Source: Syntrophaceae bacterium UBA2208
Lineage (GTDB): Bacteria; Desulfobacterota; BSN033; UBA1163
Reading direction: 5' to 3'
Assembly (NCBI GenBank): GCA_002327885.1
Contig: DCUS01000099.1
Location: forward strand, 1 to 13,847
DNA length: 13,847 nt
Part shown: positions 1-7,282 of the stretch, one piece after another
How positions within the stretch are numbered: the stretch's first letter is position 1
Layout of the letters: the number at the start of each line of letters is the position of its first letter
Notes under the pieces: model-generated
The model's database searches: none
Told to the model about the DNA's origin: nothing
Seen by the model: only the letters and a program-made list of their open reading frames with translations
Made by a program: the position numbers and the translations under genes

Positions 1-76
1 GGTAGAGAAGTAAGCCTAACCGCAGAAGACAAGGTTGGAAAGGCCTCATCGGGAAAACGATAGAGCAACTCACGAT

Positions 77-162
77 GGTCTCGTAAAAGGCCCTAATCTG
101 TCACCCCTTCTGTACCAGGTCTTGAACGCGCTTCAAGATCTAACGATTTCGGGGTCTCGTAA
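77..162. repeat. Direct repeat GGTCTCGTAA, two copies 76 bases apart
   Basis: The 10-base word GGTCTCGTAA occurs at 77-86 and 153-162, on either side of the hairpin at 117-141. Ten identical bases within 90 is more than usual for chance but not compelling alone. The copies could be paired regulator sites or the scar of a small duplication. Confidence 0.35.
117..141 (+). other. Perfect 10-bp stem-loop in the leader of the first gene
   Basis: AGGTCTTGAA (117-126) pairs with TTCAAGATCT (132-141) around the 5-base loop CGCGC; one pair is G-T, which is allowed in RNA. No T-run follows, so it does not look like a simple intrinsic terminator. It lies about 100 bases before the baeRF start and is bracketed by two copies of GGTCTCGTAA. 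It could be a 5'-UTR element or an operator-like site; the sequence does not decide. Confidence 0.45.
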
Positions 163-243
163 GTAACTGATACTGAAATAAATTAAGATTGAAGTCCCCT
201 TCCCAAATTTTTATGCTGCCCTTTAAAAAAGGAGTAAGAGAAT

Positions 244-1152
244 ATGGATTTGCTTCAAAGAGATGAACTAAAGACGTTGATACAGAAACCCGAAGGACCA
301 TGTATCTCCATTTATATGCCGACGCACCGAATGTTTCCGGAAACGAAGCAAGACCCGATTCGATTCAAAAATCTGCTCCGAGAGGCGGAGGAGCGCTTAA
401 AACAAGCCGGCCTTCGTTCTCCAGAGGCAAAAAAATTATTGAAGCCGGCCAAGGCCCTGATCAAAGATAGCCTTTTCTGGCAGTATCAGGCTGATGGATT
501 GGCAACGTTCGTCTCTTCGGACTTATTTTATCATCATCGTCTGCCCCTCAAATTTGATGAGTTATTGGTAGTCACTGACCGGGTCCACATCAAGCCTTTA
601 CTTCCTCTCTTCAGCTATAAAGGACGGTTTTACATTTTGGCTCTCAGCCAAAATGAAGTGAGATTTTTTGAGTGCACCCGGTACAGCGTGGAAGAAGTTA
701 AACTGGAAAACTTCCCCCGAAGTCTCAGAGAGGCCCTAAAATATGATGATCCTGAGAAACAGCTCCAGTTCCATACCCGGGCGCCGGCTGCGAGTGGAGA
801 ACGGGCCGCGATGTTTCACGGCCATGGGGTGGGAAAGGATGATGCCAAAGACAATATCCTCCGATTCTTTCGTCAGATCGATGATGGATTACGCCCCACG
901 CTCAACCAAGAACGGGGACCGCTTGTGTTAGCAGGCGTGGATTACCTCCACTCGATTTACAGGGAGGCTAACAGTTACCCCCATTTGATAGACCTCGGGA
1001 TTAACGGAAACCCTGAGAGGTTGAAAGGAGAAGAACTGCACGAGCAGGCATGGGGGATTCTGGAGCCTCATTTCCTCAAAGCCCAGGAGGAAGGCATTGC
1101 CCAGTACAGGCAATTTGAAGGGACTGAGCGGGCTTCGAACAGCCTGAAGTAA
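244..1152 (+). CDS. baeRF-type (bacterial archaeo-eukaryotic release factor) protein, cut short by in-frame TAA
   Basis: This encodes 302 residues resembling the baeRF families, bacterial relatives of archaeal and eukaryotic peptide-chain release factor 1 that are thought to act on ribosomes. The N-terminal ISIYMPTHR segment, followed by a QDPIRFKNLLREAEERL-type stretch, is the clearest family signature; I would place it near baeRF_family3, with less certainty on the subfamily. The Gly/His-rich loop FHGHGVGKDD near residue 198 sits where classical release factors carry their catalytic loop; the canonical GGQ is absent. The start is supported by AAGGAG at 229-234. The frame ends at TAA 1150-1152, but the same frame continues open to 1395 with the conserved C-terminal part. 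Without that stop the protein would be 383 residues, close to what I expect for the family. So this is probably a nonsense-disrupted gene, unless the stop is read through or is a sequencing error. Confidence 0.8.
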   Translation: MDLLQRDELKTLIQKPEGPCISIYMPTHRMFPETKQDPIRFKNLLREAEERLKQAGLRSPEAKKLLKPAKALIKDSLFWQYQADGLATFVSSDLFYHHRLPLKFDELLVVTDRVHIKPLLPLFSYKGRFYILALSQNEVRFFECTRYSVEEVKLENFPRSLREALKYDDPEKQLQFHTRAPAASGERAAMFHGHGVGKDDAKDNILRFFRQIDDGLRPTLNQERGPLVLAGVDYLHSIYREANSYPHLIDLGINGNPERLKGEELHEQAWGILEPHFLKAQEEGIAQYRQFEGTERASNSLK

Positions 1153-1395
1153 ATTGTTCCAGCGGCCTATGAGGGACGAATCGATATCCTATTTGTGTCT
1201 GCAGGTGTCCAGCAATGGGGCTTTTTCGACCCGGAAAAGCATGTGGCTCATATTCACGCGGACCCGGAATCCAGAGACGAAGACTTCCTCGATTTTGCAG
1301 CTGTTCATACGTTTTTAAACGGAGGAACGGTCTATGCCTTGAAGCCGGAGGAGATGCCGGATGAAACTCCTCTAACTGCTCTGTTTCGTTATTGA
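1153..1395 (+). pseudogene. C-terminal remainder of the baeRF gene, downstream of the in-frame stop
   Basis: These codons are in exactly the same frame as the gene starting at 244 and follow its TAA directly. The translation runs IVPAAYEGRIDILFVSAGVQQWG, then a DFAAVHTFLNGGTVYAL segment and a terminal PDETPLTALFRY, before TGA at 1393-1395. This is the conserved C-terminal region expected for baeRF proteins, so the two halves are one ancestral gene. The first internal ATG comes only later and no good ribosome binding site precedes it, so independent translation looks unlikely. The lesion is a single codon: TAA would be GAA (Glu) with one base change, fitting the SLK-x-IVPAAY context. Confidence 0.75.
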
Positions 1396-1432
1396 AGTAC
1401 ATTCCCATTCATATGAGCAAGAATTGGGCAAC

Positions 1433-1438
1433 AGGAGG
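1433..1438 (+). promoter_or_regulatory. Ribosome binding site fixing the start of the TreT-like fragment
   Basis: AGGAGG with a 6-base spacer to ATG 1445. It sits inside the reading frame if the upstream TTG at 1424 were used, so it argues for the later ATG. Confidence 0.7.
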
Positions 1439-1444
1439 GAAGGC

Positions 1445-1771
1445 ATGAAAAAACAGAGAATCACCCAGATTGAAGACTATGAACCATTGGTTGGATCGGA
1501 AACGATTGAGCGTATTAAAAAGAAGGCCAAACGCCTTCAGCACCTCCATGTGGCCAATATCAATTCGACCTATTATGGAGGAGGCGTCGCAGAATTGCTG
1601 ACCTCCTTAACTCTTTCAATGAACAATGTGGGAATTAAAACCGGATGGAGGGTCATCCAGGGCGCCCCCGATTTCTTCAGCATCACGAAGAAGATGCATA
1701 ATGCCCTTCAGGGCGGGAAAATTAATCTGAGCAAAAGGAAGATGGAAATTATAAAGGAGAGTTTCATATGA
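1445..1771 (+). CDS. N-terminal fragment of a TreT-like trehalose synthase/glycosyltransferase (truncated)
   Basis: This encodes 108 residues matching the N-terminus of TreT-type trehalose glycosyltransferases, GT4 enzymes that join NDP-glucose and glucose to make trehalose. The recognisable parts are the VANINSTYYGGGVAELL segment, typical of the first Rossmann lobe, then TGWRVIQG and a FFSITKKMHNALQGG stretch. Full enzymes are about 400 residues; this one stops just after NALQGGK and lacks the second lobe and the nucleotide-sugar site, so catalysis is not expected. No remainder is found in other frames downstream, because the LOG gene begins immediately. I chose ATG 1445 over an in-frame TTG at 1424 because AGGAGG (1433-1438) lies six bases before it. 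The stop TGA overlaps the next ATG (ATGA), and the gene's tail carries that gene's ribosome binding site. A deletion remnant is the simplest reading. Confidence 0.75.
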   Translation: MKKQRITQIEDYEPLVGSETIERIKKKAKRLQHLHVANINSTYYGGGVAELLTSLTLSMNNVGIKTGWRVIQGAPDFFSITKKMHNALQGGKINLSKRKMEIIKESFI

Positions 1772-2655
1772 GAAACAAAGGCAAAAGAGAACTTTTCCCC
1801 TCGGCCTCGGAAGATGCACGGGCGGCGGAATTATGCCCCCCTTCTCCCCAGACCCTTTCTTCTTCCTATCGATTGGCCTACATGGACCATGAGTTTTTAA
1901 TGAGGGATGAACTCCGCCCTGTTCGTCTCGAACTCGAGTTGTTGAAACCGGAACTTATATTGAAAGAGCACAACATTGAAAGCACCATCGTTGTTTTCGG
2001 GGGCACCCGGATTCCGGAGCCAAAAGTTGCGTATGAGCAGTTAGCCGAAGCAGAGGCCGCCGCCAGCAAAGATTTAACGAATGAGTTGCTTACTCGCAGG
2101 CTAAGAATCGCACGCAGCATTGTTGCGAAATCAAGATATTATGACGAGGCGCGTAAGCTCGCCTCCCTCATTTCACAAGCCAGCAAGACATCGGAAAATC
2201 CTAATTATGTAGTTGCAACAGGCGGTGGTCCTGGAATCATGGAGGCGGCCAATCGCGGGGCTTATGAGGCGGGCGCTGAAAGCATCGGCCTCAATATCGT
2301 TCTTCCCTTTGAGCAAAAACCCAACGAGTACATCACCCCTGAACTCTGCTTTCAGTTTCATTACTTCGCCATTCGCAAGATGCACTTCCTCATGCGAGCA
2401 AAGGCATTGGTTGTCTTCCCTGGTGGATTTGGCACCCTCGATGAGTTCTTTGAAACATTGACCCTTATCCAGACGAGGAAGATTAAACCCATCCCGGTGC
2501 TCGTTTTTGGGAGGGAGTTCTGGGACCGCGTCATAAACTTTGAAGCCCTTGTTGAGGAGGGCACGATCTCCCCGAAGGATATCGAGCTCTTTCAATATGT
2601 GGAAACAGCAGAGGAAGCCTGGGAGGTAATCTCAAAAACTTATACGGAGAGGTAA
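1768..2655 (+). CDS. LOG-family (TIGR00730-type) Rossmann-fold protein
   Basis: This encodes a 295-residue protein of the LOG/YgdH-like superfamily. Characterised members are cytokinin riboside 5'-monophosphate phosphoribohydrolases or other nucleotide 5'-monophosphate N-glycosidases. Signatures seen are VVFGGTR near residue 75, GGGPGIMEA from residue 152, RKMHF near 205 and PGGFGTLDE at 218-226, the phosphate-binding and catalytic motif with its conserved Glu. It carries about 65 extra N-terminal residues compared with the short 180-200-residue LOG enzymes, as do many longer bacterial homologues. The ribosome binding site AAAGGAG lies in the tail of the preceding fragment, and the start overlaps that gene's stop as ATGA, so translation is probably coupled. 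The next gene follows after 5 bases. The true nucleotide substrate in this context is unknown. Confidence 0.85.
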   Translation: MRNKGKRELFPSASEDARAAELCPPSPQTLSSSYRLAYMDHEFLMRDELRPVRLELELLKPELILKEHNIESTIVVFGGTRIPEPKVAYEQLAEAEAAASKDLTNELLTRRLRIARSIVAKSRYYDEARKLASLISQASKTSENPNYVVATGGGPGIMEAANRGAYEAGAESIGLNIVLPFEQKPNEYITPELCFQFHYFAIRKMHFLMRAKALVVFPGGFGTLDEFFETLTLIQTRKIKPIPVLVFGREFWDRVINFEALVEEGTISPKDIELFQYVETAEEAWEVISKTYTER

Positions 2656-2660
2656 CTTTT

Positions 2661-4358
2661 ATGAATGAACAACGCACCATTGCTTATTTTTCGATGGAGA
2701 TCGGTCTTGAGCCGGCCATACCGACCTACAGCGGCGGGCTGGGAGTGCTGGCCGGGGATACGATCCGCTCGGCAGCGGATCTCAAAGTGCCAATGGTCGC
2801 TGTGACACTTCTTCATCGAATGGGATATTTTTATCAAAGACTCGGTCCTGAAGGAGAGCAAAAGGAAGAACCGATCAAATGGGTTGTAGAAGATTTTTTA
2901 AAAGAGATGCTGCCGAAGATCTCGGTAACCATCGAAGGGCGATCTATTCATCTTCGGACCTGGAGGTATGAAGTGAAAGGTGTAAGTGGCTTCAAAGTGC
3001 CAGTCTATTTTCTGGATACGGATCTTCCTGAAAATTCGGAGTGGGACAGAACCCTCACTCACTCTCTATACGGAGGGGATCAACATTACCGGCTCTGTCA
3101 GGAGGTCATTCTCGGAATTGGTGGCGTGAAAATGCTTCGAGCGCTTGGATATGACCGTATTGAACGATTTCATATGAACGAGGGTCACTCCAGCCTCCTC
3201 ACCATTGAGCTTCTGGATGAAGAAGCAAAAAGAGCCGGTAGAAAATCGATCGGCCATGAAGAGGTTGAAAGAGTGAGGGAGAAATGCGTCTTTACGACGC
3301 ATACCCCTGTCCCGGCCGGCCACGATCAATTTCCCTTAGATTTAGTGAAGCGTGTTCTTGAACATCCCGAAGTGATTTCGGAAATGAAAGACGTTCTTTG
3401 CTGCGGGAATCTCCTCAATATGACTTACCTCGCCCTCAGCCTGAGCCGCTACATCAATGGAGTTGCCAAGAAACACGGAGAAGTCTCAAGGCTAATGTTT
3501 GCCAGTTATGTCATCGATTCGATCACCAATGGAGTCCATGCAGCCACCTGGGTAACAAAATCCTTCCAGCAGCTCTATGACAGATATATCCCGGGCTGGA
3601 GACAGGACAATTTCAGCTTTCGGTATGCTCTCAATATCACCAAGAAGGAGGTGTGGGAAGCTCACCAGAAAGCGAAAAACGAGTTGATTCAATACGTGAA
3701 TGATAAAACCCATCTGGGAATGGAAGAAGATAGCTTTACGATCGCTTTTGCCCGCCGTGCTACGACTTACAAAAGAGGGGACTTGTTTTTTCAAGATATT
3801 GAGAGGCTTAGAATCATCTCATCGAAAGCCGGTTCCCTGCAGGTCATTTATGCAGGAAAAGCCCATCCCAGGGACCAGGACGGAAAGGAACTCATCAAGC
3901 GAATTTTTCAGTTGAAAAACCGTCTCAAGCAAGATATCAAGATAGCGTATTTAGAGAACTATGATATGGAACTTGGGAAACGGATCACATCAGGGGTTGA
4001 TTTATGGCTCAATACGCCTCAACCTCCCATGGAAGCGTCCGGAACAAGCGGAATGAAAGCCGCGCTCAACGGCGTGCCGAGTCTCAGCGTTCTCGACGGA
4101 TGGTGGATAGAAGGTCATATTGAAGGAGTGACCGGATGGTCCATCGGAGAGATGAACAGAAAGCAAGAAGGAAGCAATGATTGGTTAAAAGATGCCTCTT
4201 CTCTTTACGACAAATTGGAACGGACGATTCTTCCACTCTTCTATCAGGATCGGGATCGCTTTATCGAGGTGATGCGCAACGCCATTGCCATTAATGGGTC
4301 GTTTTTCAACACCCACCGAATGATGCAGGAATACGTACTGAAGGCCTACTTTCACTGA
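2661..4358 (+). CDS. glgP: Alpha-glucan phosphorylase, short GT35 form
   Basis: This encodes a 565-residue cytoplasmic phosphorylase that releases glucose 1-phosphate from glycogen or maltodextrin using phosphate and pyridoxal phosphate. The start AYFSMEIGLE..PTYSGGLGVLAGD is the conserved N-terminus of the shorter bacterial/archaeal GT35 proteins. The active-site HMNEGHS lies at 171-177, ARRATTYKR around 364-372, and EASGTSGMKAALNG has K466 as the expected PLP Schiff-base lysine, followed by the LDGWW segment. It lacks the N-terminal DUF3417-type extension found in longer (about 700-850 residue) homologues. A GGAGAGG ribosome binding site overlaps the end of the LOG gene. It lies in the operon-like run beside a trehalose-synthase remnant, which suggests glycogen turnover linked to trehalose. 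I see no truncation. Confidence 0.9.
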   Translation: MNEQRTIAYFSMEIGLEPAIPTYSGGLGVLAGDTIRSAADLKVPMVAVTLLHRMGYFYQRLGPEGEQKEEPIKWVVEDFLKEMLPKISVTIEGRSIHLRTWRYEVKGVSGFKVPVYFLDTDLPENSEWDRTLTHSLYGGDQHYRLCQEVILGIGGVKMLRALGYDRIERFHMNEGHSSLLTIELLDEEAKRAGRKSIGHEEVERVREKCVFTTHTPVPAGHDQFPLDLVKRVLEHPEVISEMKDVLCCGNLLNMTYLALSLSRYINGVAKKHGEVSRLMFASYVIDSITNGVHAATWVTKSFQQLYDRYIPGWRQDNFSFRYALNITKKEVWEAHQKAKNELIQYVNDKTHLGMEEDSFTIAFARRATTYKRGDLFFQDIERLRIISSKAGSLQVIYAGKAHPRDQDGKELIKRIFQLKNRLKQDIKIAYLENYDMELGKRITSGVDLWLNTPQPPMEASGTSGMKAALNGVPSLSVLDGWWIEGHIEGVTGWSIGEMNRKQEGSNDWLKDASSLYDKLERTILPLFYQDRDRFIEVMRNAIAINGSFFNTHRMMQEYVLKAYFH

Positions 4359-4374
4359 ACGGGGAAGGGTCAAG

Positions 4375-5238
4375 ATGAAGATTCTGTTAAAAAGTTTTAT
4401 TGATTTCTTCAAAGACGATGGACCGATGTTTGCCGGTGCGATCTCATGTTTTTTTATGCTGGCCTTCGTCCCCTTCTTTCTCTTCCTCGTCTCGATCCTT
4501 GGATATGTTCTCGGTCAGAATAATGATTTCTACAATTTTTTAATCTCGCAGGTGACCAACCTTTTCCCGAGGGTGACCCATCAGGTCACAAAACAACTGC
4601 AATCGGTCGTCATTTACAGAGAAATTGGCATTGTCACCCTGTTCATCTACGGCCTCTTTTCTTACCAGCTCTATGTTTCCCTTGAAACGGCCGTTCATCA
4701 CATCTTTAAGATCAAGGCCAAGAGATCCCTGGTCTTCTCGGTGTTGCTTTCTCTTCTTACTGTCACATTGCTGATCGCCTTTACGATCCTTTCTTTTGGA
4801 GCCACGGGGATTCTCTCGCTGCTGAAGGATCTTCGCGAATATTTTCCCGGACTGAAGATTGGAATGGCCACCCGCTTTTTCTCGCGGTTCGTCATCCCCG
4901 CTTTTCTTGTCTTTTTGTTCACGACCGCCCTCTACATGCTTTTGCCTCGAGAGAAGATTCCGCTTCGCCACGCCCTCTGGGGCGGTGTTTTTACAGCCTT
5001 CTTTCTTGAAGCGGCCAAACATGTGTTCACTTTTTATATCACAGTGAAGATTTCCAGGCTTGGGGCGATTTATGGCTCTCTTACGGCAATCGTCACATTC
5101 ATGATGTGGCTGTTCTATTCATCCAGCATCTTCCTGATAGGGGCTGAATTGGTTCACAACCTCAGAAACTCAAAAGGGAAACAAAAAAACCTCCACTTTT
5201 TGCATTCAGGGAGGTCCAACCGCATCGATGAAACCTGA
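4375..5238 (+). CDS. YihY/virulence factor BrkB family inner-membrane protein
   Basis: This encodes a 287-residue polytopic membrane protein. About six hydrophobic segments can be read: residues near 18-45, 80-100, 115-150, 160-190, 200-225 and 235-262. Family hallmarks are the early FAGAISCFFMLAFVPFFLFL segment (equivalent to the family's AAALAYY..LALFP region), the ALWGGVFTAFFLEAAKHVFTFYI stretch and the terminal YGSLTAIVTFMMWLFYSSSIFLIGAEL block. The family was once called ribonuclease BN in error; its real function is not settled and is usually discussed as transport or envelope related. A GAAGG ribosome binding site at 4364-4368 precedes the ATG. The last 11 bases overlap mgtE, so the two genes are probably co-translated. 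Confidence 0.88.
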   Translation: MKILLKSFIDFFKDDGPMFAGAISCFFMLAFVPFFLFLVSILGYVLGQNNDFYNFLISQVTNLFPRVTHQVTKQLQSVVIYREIGIVTLFIYGLFSYQLYVSLETAVHHIFKIKAKRSLVFSVLLSLLTVTLLIAFTILSFGATGILSLLKDLREYFPGLKIGMATRFFSRFVIPAFLVFLFTTALYMLLPREKIPLRHALWGGVFTAFFLEAAKHVFTFYITVKISRLGAIYGSLTAIVTFMMWLFYSSSIFLIGAELVHNLRNSKGKQKNLHFLHSGRSNRIDET

Positions 5239-6571
5239 ATTGATGGATTCGAGAATCGAAGAGCTGATCAAAGGGAAAAAATGGCATGAGTTGAGGCAAT
5301 CTCTAACAGAATGGCCTGCCCCGGATATTGCCGGACTGTTACTTCAACTCGAAAGGCATGAACGGGTTTTGGTATTCCGCCTGTTGCCCCGACCCTTATC
5401 ATCGGAAGTCTTTTCTTATCTGGAATCGAGGCAAAAGGATGAACTGCTGAGAGATATGACGGATGAGGAAACACGTCATCTCTTAGCCAATTTATCCCCT
5501 GATGACCGCACTCAATTTCTGGAGGAGTTGCCCGGTCAGGCGACCCAGAGGCTGCTTAATCTCCTCAGCCCGGAAGACCGAAAGGAAACGCTTCAGCTCC
5601 TGGGCTACCCGGAGGAAAGCGTGGGAAGGCTGATGACCCCGGACTACGTGGCCGTGCGCCCGGGTTGGACCATCGATCAGGCTCTGGAACACATCCGGAA
5701 CCGGGGAAGGGACAGCGAAACCATCAATGTGATTTATGTGGTCGATCCATCATGGAAACTGATCGATGCCCTTGAACTGCGCCGGTTTATTCTGGCCAAA
5801 CTCGACCTGACAGTCGAACAGGTCATGGATTATACGTTTGTCAGCATTTCAGTCTTCGAGGATCGTGAGAAGGCCGTCCAGTTGATCCAGCACTACGACC
5901 TCGATGCCCTGCCGGTCATCGATTCAGAGGGTATCCTGCTGGGAATCGTCACCGTCGATGATGTGATGGATGTAGCCGAAGAAGAAGTCACGGAAGATTT
6001 TCAGAAAGTAGCAGCAGTCATGCCTTTGAGGATGGGTTACAGGGAGTCGAGCATCTGGCTGCTTTATCGAAGAAGGATCGTATGGCTCGGCGGATTGGTT
6101 TTGGTGAATCTCATCTCAGCAGGAGTGATTGCCGCCTATGAGGAAATATTGATTTCTTCCATTGCATTGGCATTCTTTATCCCGCTGCTCATCGCCACCG
6201 GGGGAAACGCAGGAGCTCAATCGGCCACGCTGATGGTTCGGGCGATTGCCACGGGTGAAGTCGGTCTGGGCGAATGGTCGTGGGCCATTGGCAGAGAGAT
6301 AGGCATCGGTGCTCTCTTGGGGATCACTGTGGGGTTGGCCACGTGGGGACTGGGCTTATTCAGGGGCGGTATCGAGATCGGGATCGTCGTGGGATTGACG
6401 ATGATCGCGGTTGTGATTGCTTCAAACTTGATCGGTGTCATGCTTCCCTTCCTGCTGACCCGGCTCCGTTTAGACCCGGCAGTGGCCAGCAGCCCGTTGA
6501 TCACATCCATCGCCGATGTCGTTGGGCTGATCATCTATTTCTCAATCGCAACTCGACTTCTGGGGACGTGA
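5228..6571 (+). CDS. mgtE: Magnesium transporter MgtE
   Basis: This encodes a 447-residue MgtE-type Mg2+ channel/transporter of the inner membrane. The order is the canonical one: a helical N domain (about 1-125) with repeated LSPDDRTQFLEELP-like helices; two CBS domains (about 130-255), where Mg2+ binding is known to close the pore, ending in GIVTVDDVMDVAEEE; a connecting helix; and five membrane segments from about residue 280. The pore region keeps LLIATGGNAGAQSATLMVRA and SIADVVGL, with D430 matching the conserved pore aspartate of the Thermus protein. The AGGGAGG ribosome binding site (5208-5214) lies inside the yihY-like gene with a longish 13-base spacer. Length and domains look complete. 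Confidence 0.93.
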   Translation: MKPELMDSRIEELIKGKKWHELRQSLTEWPAPDIAGLLLQLERHERVLVFRLLPRPLSSEVFSYLESRQKDELLRDMTDEETRHLLANLSPDDRTQFLEELPGQATQRLLNLLSPEDRKETLQLLGYPEESVGRLMTPDYVAVRPGWTIDQALEHIRNRGRDSETINVIYVVDPSWKLIDALELRRFILAKLDLTVEQVMDYTFVSISVFEDREKAVQLIQHYDLDALPVIDSEGILLGIVTVDDVMDVAEEEVTEDFQKVAAVMPLRMGYRESSIWLLYRRRIVWLGGLVLVNLISAGVIAAYEEILISSIALAFFIPLLIATGGNAGAQSATLMVRAIATGEVGLGEWSWAIGREIGIGALLGITVGLATWGLGLFRGGIEIGIVVGLTMIAVVIASNLIGVMLPFLLTRLRLDPAVASSPLITSIADVVGLIIYFSIATRLLGT

Positions 6572-6584
6572 GGATAAGACAACC

Positions 6585-7259
6585 ATGGCCGTAAACCGAT
6601 TTTACCTTATCACGTTGATCGTCATTGTTCTCCTTTTGGGCTATTTGAACTATCAGGTCCTGAAACCCTTCCTCATTCCCATCGCATGGGCCATAGTGCT
6701 TTCTATTTTATTCTATCCCATTTATGCTTTTATCCTGAGATACATCAGACGTCGATCAATCGCCTCTTTTTTGACTCTTTCGATGATCCTGTTGATCATT
6801 ATTGGGCCTTTCTCCTATTTCTCTTTCCTACTCATCAAGGAACTGGGGGCTTTGTTGGACGATCTGGAGAGTGGGAAGTTTGATACTATCAAGAGCATGC
6901 TCGGGCATCCAATTATTCAGACGGGGATCGACAAGCTGACCTCCTTGTTGAATATCACACCGGGAGAATTGGACAGGCTGATCGCTGAAAATATTTCGCA
7001 GTTAGGGAAAGAATTGGCGGCCAGGATCACCCGAGGTGTACGTGAGATTATCACGGTGGCCTTCCGTTTCGTCGTGATGGCGATCTCCATTTTCTTCTTC
7101 CTTAAACATGGACCCATCATTTTGGGGAAAGCCTACGATTACCTGCCGTTTTCGGTGAAACAGAAAGATCGATTGGTGAGGCAGGTCAGAAATATGATCA
7201 TCTCCACCCTTTATGGCGGCGTGATTGTGGCCATGATCGATTACCTCAAGAAAACCTGA
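6585..7259 (+). CDS. AI-2E family transporter, C-terminally truncated
   Basis: This encodes 224 residues matching the N-terminal part of AI-2E/PerM-type permeases, which are usually about 340-370 residues with eight membrane segments. Seen are the paired N-terminal segments (LNYQVLKPFLIPIAWAIVLSILFYPIY), the third segment LTLSMILLIIIGPFSYF, the long amphipathic middle region, the FFFLKHGP segment, and the conserved VRNMIISTLYGGVIVA. After that block normal proteins continue into the C-terminal membrane bundle. Here the frame runs only through MIDYLKKT to a stop, and no remainder is found before the kinase gene. The substrate of the family varies (autoinducer-2 or sodium/proton antiport have been reported for some members). 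The protein may be non-functional. It follows mgtE by 13 bases with GAGGA as ribosome binding site. Confidence 0.82.
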   Translation: MAVNRFYLITLIVIVLLLGYLNYQVLKPFLIPIAWAIVLSILFYPIYAFILRYIRRRSIASFLTLSMILLIIIGPFSYFSFLLIKELGALLDDLESGKFDTIKSMLGHPIIQTGIDKLTSLLNITPGELDRLIAENISQLGKELAARITRGVREIITVAFRFVVMAISIFFFLKHGPIILGKAYDYLPFSVKQKDRLVRQVRNMIISTLYGGVIVAMIDYLKKT

Positions 7260-7282
7260 AAAAAGAAAGAAGAGCTAATGGG

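Larger units (their letters stand above)
1..243. other. Upstream non-coding stretch with hairpin and short direct repeat
   Basis: No convincing gene is seen in these bases. The plus-strand frames at the left edge close early, with stops at 58-60 and 84-86, so at most a few C-terminal codons of an upstream gene could be here, and they are not recognisable. The stretch holds a perfect hairpin at 117-141 and a 10-base direct repeat at 77-86 and 153-162. I see no convincing sigma70 promoter: TTGAAC at 122-127 lacks a matching -10. The last bases carry a strong ribosome binding site, AAGGAG at 229-234, nine bases before the ATG at 244. Confidence 0.5.

Noticed and set aside
1424..1444. TTG at 1424 as start of the TreT-like fragment
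   Set aside because: The extra residues are translation of the ribosome binding site itself; ATG 1445 has the correct spacing.
2173..2595. Minus-strand frame of 140 codons inside the LOG gene
   Set aside because: Antisense to conserved catalytic motifs of a clear gene; no independent support.
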